Source of the DNA: CAIOTO01 sp040389165 | GTDB taxonomy: Bacteria; Pseudomonadota; Alphaproteobacteria; Paracaedibacterales; CAIOTO01 | Direction: 5' to 3' | NCBI GenBank assembly: GCA_040389165.1 | Contig: JAZKAK010000051.1 | Span: forward strand, 1 to 6,437 | Length of the DNA: 6,437 bases | Shown: positions 1 to 4,798 of the stretch, one piece after another | How positions within the stretch are numbered: the first letter of the stretch is position 1 | How the letters are laid out: each line of letters opens with the position of its first letter | Notes under the pieces: generated by a model | What the model saw: the letters and a program-made list of their open reading frames with translations, nothing else | What the model was told of the DNA's origin: nothing | Databases searched by the model: none | Translations under genes and position numbers: made by a program

Positions 1-802
1 TCTATCAAGCGCTCGATGGCTGAGGATGCCAAAGGATGACTGCTGATTTCGGCAAAGACACGTGCGTTTAATTCAGAGGAATAAGTCATGGAATGCCCAC
101 CAACCATCTGATCTGTCACTTTTTTTGACAAAATGCCCACAACATGTGACCCAATTATTCTCTCTCTAAAAGTATGGTCTTTAGAAAAATCAATACCGCT
201 AAGTGTGTATAGTTCTTTATATTTTGGATTGCTAAATATTTTTTCAGGATCCGCACCTGCTGGAGGTACACCATCAGCGGTAGCTCTTTTCTTTGCCAAC
301 TCATCAGCTAATTCAGCAGCTAATTCATCCCCTAAATCATAGGTCAATTCAAGAATTTTGAAATGTCGGTGCAGCGAATCGGTCTGGGCTCTAGCCAACG
401 CCGTATATGGATTAACGGACGTCGGAACAGAGCGAACAGCTAACTTTGGGGCAGGTGCAACATCCGCAAGTTTTTTCGCGATAAATCTGCCCGCAATAAC
501 GGCACCTAATATATCTTCTTTTTCTTGTTTTTCAGCAAAGCGCGTGCGGCTCACATTTAATGCATCATTAAGAATGCTGTCAATTTCGCTTGAATACTGA
601 GTGATGCCAGTAGCGTTTCTTCATAACCACTGGTGTTAAATAATTTCCGTCGCTTGCTATGCGTTTCAACAATGATATCAAGCGATTTCCGCTTCACGCC
701 ATGCTGCTGTATCTCGGCAGCCTGTGCAGCATTTATTTCTGTAATGCCACAAGGCGCAATAAAAGCACCTATTAATAATAATTTTAAATAAAACTTCTTC
801 AT
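1..802 (-). pseudogene. Secreted protein of unknown function, frameshifted and cut by the left window edge
   Basis: I do not recognise this protein. Read on the minus strand from the ATG at 802, it begins with a Sec-type signal peptide (MKKFYLKLLL, hydrophobic core to about residue 19, likely cut after AQA at residue 28). A basic stretch follows, K37-R-K39 and K50-R-R-K53. The first frame stops at 557-559. The -1 frame is open without a stop from 620 to the left edge, about 206 codons, and its protein-like sequence includes ITQYSSEID, FAEKQEKEDILG and a Leu/Ala/Glu-rich helix. One extra T in the T-run at 616-618 would join the frames as SGYEENATGITQYSS, which reads naturally. The start at 802 is preferred over 811 because AGG lies about 10 nt upstream of it but abuts 811. 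The gene may be decaying, or the base may be a sequencing error. The C-terminus lies outside the window. Confidence 0.6.
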
Positions 803-826
803 TGTGTGCATACCTATGTATGTTCA

Positions 827-989
827 CATGCTACCCGTCACTTTTTGTCACTCCACCCTTGTCATTCCCGCGGAGGCGGGAATCCAGAAAAGCCCCTTTA
901 AAAACCGTGAGTTTGGGGAGAGCTAAACAGCCTGGATCCCCGCCTCCGCGGGAATGACAGTAAGAAAAATAAAAGTGACGGGTAGCATG
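827..989. repeat. 163-bp nested inverted repeat (MITE-like or palindromic intergenic element)
   Basis: The outer arms, CATGCTACCCGTCACTTTT at 827-845 and its exact reverse complement at 971-989, match over 19 of 19 bases. Inside them a second pair of arms at 860-887 and 932-959 matches over 27 of 28 bases. Each inner arm contains the smaller GC-rich dyad ATTCCCGCGGAGGCGGGAAT or a near copy. The inner arm resembles widespread bacterial repeats of the ATTCCC...GGGAAT kind, such as Neisseria dRS3. No coding sequence lies inside, and the GC-rich arms contrast with AT-rich flanks. Either strand could form a long two-stage hairpin. It may be a non-autonomous transposable element or two nested repeats. 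No clear target-site duplication is visible. Confidence 0.8.
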
Positions 990-1008
990 GTATATTCATT
1001 TTCCTTTA

Positions 1009-1037
1009 TATATAACATAATATATATGTTTTGTTAA
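1009..1037 (-). promoter_or_regulatory. Predicted sigma-70-type promoter for the secreted-protein gene ending its leader at 802
   Basis: On the minus strand, TTAACA (1032-1037) and TATATA (1009-1014) are separated by exactly 17 nt. Transcription would start near 1002 and run through the whole 827-989 inverted repeat before reaching the start codon at 802. AT-rich sequence yields such matches by chance, so this is a candidate only. Confidence 0.35.
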
Positions 1038-1130
1038 CAATTATTTAATGGCAAACACAGGGTGGACGTTTTTAAATCTAGATTGCTCTGCGTGTATTCA
1101 CTAGGCCTCTTTTTGTGTACTCACCATCCA

Positions 1131-1185
1131 CGGACTTATCCGGGGATCAACCCAGTGACCTAGATGCCCGGATCACGTCCGGGCA
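1131..1185. repeat. Small palindromic intergenic block with two dyads
   Basis: There are two GC-rich dyads. CGGA-CTTA-TCCG lies at 1131-1142, and TGCCCGGA-TCACG-TCCGGGCA at 1165-1185 is a perfect 8-bp stem with a 5-nt loop. The wording (GGATCA, CCCGG, GTCCGGGCA) resembles short palindromic repeats scattered between genes in many alphaproteobacteria. No T-run follows on either strand at a normal distance, so it is not a convincing terminator for the nuclease gene ending at 1263. The rest of the gene-free stretch 990-1262 shows only a near-perfect 10-bp direct repeat (1092-1101 and 1115-1124) and no plausible gene. Confidence 0.5.
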
Positions 1186-1262
1186 AAACACAGAGGGAGG
1201 ACGTGCACGCTACGTTGTCACAGGATTTCACGTTTTCAACTGAAGATAATAACGTGTCTTCT

Positions 1263-2147
1263 TTAGATTGCCATGCCGAATGATTTTTTCAATGCAGCCA
1301 GCGCGTTACGTGTAAGGCCAGAGCATTCAAGAATCGTTTCGTCATCAAAATTCTTTGCAAGCATTTTGAGGACAACTTCAGCTTTCCCCTCTGCAAGCCC
1401 CTCAGCTTTCCCCTCGGCCTTGCCCTTACGCTCTGCATCGCTCTTAACTGTCTTCTCAACACTCACACGATCCCAATAGCCATCATAGCCCGCCAATTCT
1501 TCTTTGCTAAACGACGCTTCTTGCGTCAGCTCAATCGCTTTACTGATTTCGGGAACATCGATGAATTCCTGCGGAATATCTTTCATGTCAGCAATTTCAT
1601 TGAGGAACCTAAGCCATAAAATACCAAGCTTCTTTTCCCAATGCGTCGTTGTTTTGAATTTTGGTAATTCAACAAAGATCATTTCCATGCCCGGAATTTG
1701 CTTGCGAGTATCGACCATATTTACTGTTTTGTAGTGATGGTACCATTCATCTGTGTTGGGATCAAAAATTTCACCAACCAAACTTAATCCATAGACGGAG
1801 TTGAGCTGTTCATAGGCAAAGCCCTTGCCCAGTTGGCTTACGTACGATTTAGCGGTGCCAAATTGCAGGCGCGACATAAAGCTTGGGCTCCAACCCATCT
1901 GCATTTCGACAATGAAAATACGCCCTTTTTGATCACAACAACGCACATCAACAATGCTGTATTTCTGCAGCGGCGTTACGGGCACTTGCTCTGGCGTTAG
2001 GTATTCGACCGTATCGATCAGCTCATCATCTGCAAGCGGCAATAGACCATTCAGAAAGCTCTTGATCAGGTCTTTGTTGCACCCAAATATCTTTTTAAAA
2101 ACAAGATCTGCTTTGGGGTCAAGCAGGCGACCGTGTGCTAATTTCAT
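1263..2147 (-). CDS. Rpn family recombination-promoting nuclease / putative transposase (PD-(D/E)XK)
   Basis: This 294-residue protein has the hallmarks of the Rpn/PDDEXK_2 family (COG5464-like): an N-terminal LLDPKADLVFKKIFG block (residues 8-22), a catalytic aspartate in IVDVRC (Asp67), and the E-x-Q half of the site in IVEMQM (Glu81, Gln83). Downstream, QFGTAKSYVSQL and YGLSLVGEIF match the conserved core. Characterised Escherichia coli members are metal-dependent DNA endonucleases that raise RecA-independent recombination; these proteins are often called transposases, but transposition is not established. The tail at 242-257 is the family's typical low-complexity GKAEGKAEGLAEGKAE, followed by a short helical domain. 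Length and motifs suggest an intact gene. No good Shine-Dalgarno site precedes the ATG at 2147, but a promoter lies just upstream. No terminal inverted repeats flank it, so it is not a recognisable insertion sequence. Confidence 0.93.
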   Translation of the reverse strand: MKLAHGRLLDPKADLVFKKIFGCNKDLIKSFLNGLLPLADDELIDTVEYLTPEQVPVTPLQKYSIVDVRCCDQKGRIFIVEMQMGWSPSFMSRLQFGTAKSYVSQLGKGFAYEQLNSVYGLSLVGEIFDPNTDEWYHHYKTVNMVDTRKQIPGMEMIFVELPKFKTTTHWEKKLGILWLRFLNEIADMKDIPQEFIDVPEISKAIELTQEASFSKEELAGYDGYWDRVSVEKTVKSDAERKGKAEGKAEGLAEGKAEVVLKMLAKNFDDETILECSGLTRNALAALKKSFGMAI

Positions 2148-2179
2148 GTGAGTGTCGATTGTTTTTTTAACATAGAGAC

Positions 2180-2208
2180 ACTATAGCATATATATATCAC
2201 GTTTTAAA
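2180..2208 (-). promoter_or_regulatory. Predicted promoter for the Rpn nuclease gene
   Basis: On the minus strand, TTTAAA (2203-2208) and TATAGT (2180-2185) are 17 nt apart. This places the transcript start near 2173 and gives a leader of about 26 nt before the ATG at 2147. The -10 box matches five of six consensus bases and the -35 box four of six. Confidence 0.4.
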
Positions 2209-2280
2209 AACTCTTCTCTTTAGTATGATTGGGAATGAAGCGTGTTTTTGAAACAAAATTGTCATTATCAACAAAAAATG

Positions 2281-2320
2281 AAAAACGTGAGCACTGCCCC
2301 ATAGTTGTGTATATGGAGCA
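2281..2320 (-). terminator. Possible intrinsic terminator after the coiled-coil gene pair
   Basis: On the minus strand, TGCTCCATA (2312-2320) pairs with TATGGGGCA (2295-2303) around an 8-nt loop. The 9-bp stem includes one U-G wobble that would be an A-C mismatch in plus-strand RNA, so the hairpin favours the minus transcript. It begins 15 nt past the stop at 2335. The T-run (2281-2285 on the complement) lies about 9 nt beyond the stem, farther than ideal. Confidence 0.35.
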
Positions 2321-2334
2321 TGATCGCATGATCG

Positions 2335-2673
2335 CTATTTTCCTGCGTTTTTAGTATAGTTTTTCTTGATATAATCTTTAAGTTCAGAGATGCGTATCGT
2401 ATTAACTTTTTTCGCGTCTATCGCTGCATCTACTTTTCCTATTTCAGTCTCTAATAATGTAATTTTTTCTTCTAAATGTGTTATTTTTGTGAGCAAAGCT
2501 TCAATGGCGCTATCCGTAGCTTGCGCAAGGGTATCTACAGAGCCTTGTGAAGTGTTATTACTACTATGATTTTTCCAATTAGAATGATCCACTATACTTG
2601 CTGTTTTTGTTGCTGCATATATAACGTTACTCGATAATAAAGCGCAGGTAATTAATAATAATTTTGTTTTCAT
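2335..2673 (-). CDS. Small exported coiled-coil protein, unknown function
   Basis: I do not recognise this 112-residue protein. It opens with a clear signal peptide, MKTKLLLITCALLSSNVIYA, with a cleavage site expected after Ala20. A Ser/Asn-rich linker (about 28-47) leads to a strong coiled coil, in which Ile57, Leu60, Ile64, Leu67, Ile71, Leu74, Ile78, Val81 and Ile85 fall in an unbroken 3-4 heptad pattern. A Lys-rich tail ends the protein. The predicted mature protein is about 92 residues, in the periplasm or outside the cell, and probably oligomeric. The start is well supported: AAGGA sits 7 nt upstream of the ATG at 2673. The gene follows the related gene at 2722-3249 after 48 nt with no terminator between them, so co-transcription is likely. 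The coiled-coil region aligns without gaps to that neighbour. Confidence 0.8.
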   Translation of the reverse strand: MKTKLLLITCALLSSNVIYAATKTASIVDHSNWKNHSSNNTSQGSVDTLAQATDSAIEALLTKITHLEEKITLLETEIGKVDAAIDAKKVNTIRISELKDYIKKNYTKNAGK

Positions 2674-2721
2674 AAAAAAATCCTTTTCAAAAATACTAAC
2701 TTAAACTCATATTTATATATT

Positions 2722-3249
2722 CTAATCTTCAAGCAATTTGGCTAAGGTGCTTTCGTTAATAGCGTTAAGCTTTGCGTATTTTTTTGTACCATTTTTAATA
2801 GCTGTCTTTTTCTCTCGCAAAGCTTTTGTCAGTGAAATAATTTTAGCTTCCTGTTCAGTTATTTTATTTTGTAAGGTCTCTACAATATGATCTGCAGATA
2901 ATATTATATGATGGTTGATGTGTTTGTCGGCATCCTCACCATGTACGCTAGGATCTGAGATGAATTCTCTCCACCCCAATATTCCTGTTGTTTTTGTAAT
3001 GGTATGATCAGTACCTTCTCTAGCTCTTTGAACCTCTGGTGAGAGGGTATATTTCCAAGTGCTACTAGCAGGTGTACTGGACCCTGGCGTTAAACTTCCG
3101 CCGGCTCCTTGTGATGCTGCGTTGGACCCTGAATTTACGCCGATGTGTGATGTTGTATTTAATGTCAAACCGCTACCGGTATTCATCGAAAACCCACTGC
3201 CACTACACGCAATTCCACACAAAAGTGTCAGTAATAATTTTTTTTTCAT
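2722..3249 (-). CDS. Exported Gly/Ser/Thr-rich coiled-coil protein, unknown function
   Basis: This 175-residue protein is not one I recognise. It starts with a signal sequence (MKKKLLLTLLCGIACSGSGFS). GIAC at 12-15 resembles a weak lipobox, but the -3 glycine is atypical, so ordinary Sec cleavage near Ser21 is equally possible. Residues 22-64 are low-complexity Gly/Ser/Thr/Asn and probably disordered. Residues 65-118 look more structured, with Trp65 and Trp93. Residues 119-151 form a coiled coil with Val123, Leu126, Ile130, Ile137, Leu140, Leu144 and Ile151 at heptad positions; two core positions hold Gln133 and Lys147. Offset by 66 residues, this segment aligns ungapped with residues 54-85 of the next gene, with roughly a dozen identities (for example LxxKIT and EEKI/EAKI). 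AAGGA lies 6 nt before the ATG at 3249. It is the first gene of a likely two-gene transcript. Confidence 0.8.
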   Translation of the reverse strand: MKKKLLLTLLCGIACSGSGFSMNTGSGLTLNTTSHIGVNSGSNAASQGAGGSLTPGSSTPASSTWKYTLSPEVQRAREGTDHTITKTTGILGWREFISDPSVHGEDADKHINHHIILSADHIVETLQNKITEQEAKIISLTKALREKKTAIKNGTKKYAKLNAINESTLAKLLED

Positions 3250-3285
3250 AAAAAATCCTTGGTAAAAATGTTTATCGTATAGTTA

Positions 3286-3351
3286 AACAATACGACTAAT
3301 GTATTAAAAAATGATTAACATCACGAAATATAATTGATTACTCGTATTGTT
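3286..3351. repeat. 10-bp dyad in the divergent intergenic region (possible operator)
   Basis: AACAATACGA at 3286-3295 is exactly inverted as TCGTATTGTT at 3342-3351, with a 46-nt spacer. It lies between the divergently transcribed coiled-coil genes (start 3249) and the HTH gene (start 3547). Binding by a dimeric regulator or looping is possible, but the spacer is long and the region is AT-rich. The rest of 3250-3546 is AT-rich with no gene. I found no convincing minus-strand promoter for the 3249 gene. Confidence 0.3.
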
Positions 3352-3423
3352 GCTTATGTATACACGTGATGATAGTTAAAATTTTAGCAAAATTTATTGG
3401 GCTATTATTTTTCTTGACCTCTT

Positions 3424-3452
3424 TTGTTAAAATATCTCAAAATCTTTATATA
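3424..3452 (+). promoter_or_regulatory. Predicted promoter for the HTH-protein operon
   Basis: TTGTTA (3424-3429) and TATATA (3447-3452) are separated by 17 nt. A transcript would begin near 3459, leaving a leader of about 88 nt before the ATG at 3547. A second -35-like hexamer, TTGACC at 3414-3419, has no -10 box at a workable distance. Confidence 0.35.
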
Positions 3453-3546
3453 AATTGTGCGTATTTGTTTCTTTATACTCATTGGACTTGAAAATTATTA
3501 CGTTCCTGTGTGATGGGTATATCTTATCTTAAAGGAATTCTTAATC

Positions 3547-4026
3547 ATGAAAACATGGACCTCACTTGAAATTGAGCAATTAACAATCGGATTCCTATCT
3601 GGCACGCCGCTAAAGGAGCTGGCGCGTAAAATGGATCGAACACCCACGGCTTTGAACAAAGCACTCACCCGATTTGGTATTCGGCGCGAGCGCCCTCGGG
3701 AAGAAAAAACGTTGTGGAACGATTTTGGTAACGCTGAAAAACAGCACCCCATTAACCCAATGACCGCTATTAAAAAATTTGACCGACGCTTTAGAAAACT
3801 GCAAAAAGCATTGGTTAATCAATGGGTGCCCATGGAACAAGTGCTCGACGTACTTGATGGGCAAGGACATCACGTTTACATGGCGCAGGCACACAAAGAC
3901 CCACGTAATAGCCTTTATTCACTTGATGGGCGCACAGTTACCGCACTGAAAATCATCTTTTTGGCGAATCGTTATCGGATCGCGCAAGACAAGGCACCGT
4001 TTTATGTGGCGGAGGTAACATGCTAA
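3547..4026 (+). CDS. Predicted helix-turn-helix DNA-binding protein, unknown family
   Basis: The protein has 159 residues and I cannot assign it to a named family. Residues 4-47 read as a Myb/SANT- or homeodomain-like helix-turn-helix: WTSLEIEQLTIGFLSG (helix 1), PLKELARKMDR (helix 2) and TPTALNKALTRFGIRR (recognition-type helix with a basic end). This layout is shared by small regulators and by the DNA-binding heads of phage proteins. The middle (about 70-105) is basic and helical, followed by LDGQGHHVYMAQAH and a C-terminal segment, ALKIIFLANRYRIAQ. No signal peptide or membrane helix is apparent, so it is probably cytoplasmic. AAGGA about 10 nt upstream supports the ATG at 3547. The reading frame overlaps the next gene by 7 nt, so the two are almost certainly translated from one mRNA. 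A role in regulation or in phage-type DNA handling is inference. Confidence 0.75.
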   Translation: MKTWTSLEIEQLTIGFLSGTPLKELARKMDRTPTALNKALTRFGIRRERPREEKTLWNDFGNAEKQHPINPMTAIKKFDRRFRKLQKALVNQWVPMEQVLDVLDGQGHHVYMAQAHKDPRNSLYSLDGRTVTALKIIFLANRYRIAQDKAPFYVAEVTC

Positions 4027-4592
4027 TGCAAACACAGCAGACCTGTATGGGCAACGTGCACGCTAGCGGCGCCATCAAACACACAAAAATTACCGTTAAG
4101 CACACGAAAATTACCGACGAAAGCGCTACTGATTTCTTTGAACAATTATTTACGGGCCAGCATATTACACCAGAGCATTGGCAATTGATTAGTGCGATTA
4201 GGCGCCTTGCGGTGAATGGTCGGCGAAGTCAAGGTGTTGGCGTGCGTCTGCAAAGTCATAGTCAATATTGGGGAATGCCGCATATGCGCGCGCGTGATAC
4301 TTATGTAAATGCCAGTGCAGAGCGACGGTGGAAATTGTTTTTACTGTATCTAAGGCCCTTTGTCGAGCATCAGTTAGTGGACCGAAAAATGACTGAGCTT
4401 TTAATGCATGGCGGGCATGTGATGTGTGCGGGCGGCCACGCGACCGCTGTTGGGCTGACGAAAACTAAGCGACCTGTGTCTGAACGTGCGTCTGATCTTG
4501 CGCGGGCAGGATTCACCATTGGTGCTGTTCAAAATACATTGCGTATTATTGAATATGTATTCGAGAAAACAGTTCGTCGGCGACAGAGTTAG
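4020..4592 (+). CDS. Basic cytoplasmic protein of unknown function, second gene of the HTH operon
   Basis: I do not recognise this protein of 190 residues. It is rich in Arg, Lys and His. The N-terminus holds a tandem repeat, KHTKIT-V-KHTKIT (residues 20-32), and the middle has HWQLISAIRRLAVNGRRSQG (54-72) and YWGMPHMRARDTY (83-95). Next come a hydrophobic helix, WKLFLLYLRPFVEHQLV (104-120), a Gly/His segment with GGHVMCAGGH (131-140), and a C-terminal helix ending in KTVRRRQS. No signal peptide is visible. Two starts are possible. The ATG at 4020 lies 4 nt after GGAGG (4011-4015). The ATG at 4026, sharing one base with the upstream stop, lies 10 nt after it. Either way the genes are translationally coupled, which suggests the two products act together. 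The His/Cys residues might bind metal, but I see no standard motif. Confidence 0.72.
   Translation: MLMQTQQTCMGNVHASGAIKHTKITVKHTKITDESATDFFEQLFTGQHITPEHWQLISAIRRLAVNGRRSQGVGVRLQSHSQYWGMPHMRARDTYVNASAERRWKLFLLYLRPFVEHQLVDRKMTELLMHGGHVMCAGGHATAVGLTKTKRPVSERASDLARAGFTIGAVQNTLRIIEYVFEKTVRRRQS
4077..4118 (+). repeat. 21-bp tandem duplication inside the second operon gene
   Basis: Two adjacent in-frame 21-nt units (4077-4097 and 4098-4118) encode KHTKITV and KHTKITD. They differ at a few positions, mostly codon-third bases, so the duplication is not brand new. Confidence 0.7.
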
Positions 4593-4798
4593 CTGACGAT
4601 TCTCCGGGTTAGTTCTTTTATATAATGCAGTTCTTGTGTTTTTTAGCGTGACGCTTTTGATTAGTGTGAACGAAAAAGGAAAAACGCGCGAACTGTGTTA
4701 TATGTTTTGTTTTTTATTAAAATTTTATATAAAATAGAACAGAATGACGTTCTTCCTGCCAATGTATGAGGAGGTGGAATTATCGAAAGAACTTTTTT

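Noticed and set aside
133..600. Two plus-strand open frames of 69 and 80 codons
   Set aside because: They lie antisense to the continuous minus-strand frame of the left-edge secreted protein, which has the better protein-like composition.
827..989. CRISPR array or riboswitch
   Set aside because: The arms are inverted rather than direct repeats with spacers, and no known aptamer core is visible.
1049..1105. 18-codon plus-strand frame beginning MANTGWTF
   Set aside because: It is too short, with no ribosome site or context.
1273..2151. Plus-strand open frames of 65-76 codons
   Set aside because: All lie antisense to the Rpn gene, whose family motifs are clear.
4575..4598. 7-bp hairpin over the stop of the 4020-4592 gene as terminator
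   Set aside because: No T-run follows directly; the T-rich stretch starts about 15 nt later.
4619..4627. TATAAT at 4621-4626 as a promoter -10 box
   Set aside because: It is a perfect hexamer, but no -35-like sequence lies 15-19 nt upstream.
4706..4733. TTTGTT / TATAAA as autotransporter promoter
   Set aside because: The -10 box is fair, but the -35 match is poor and the spacing is 16 nt in very AT-rich DNA, so it is not distinguishable from chance.
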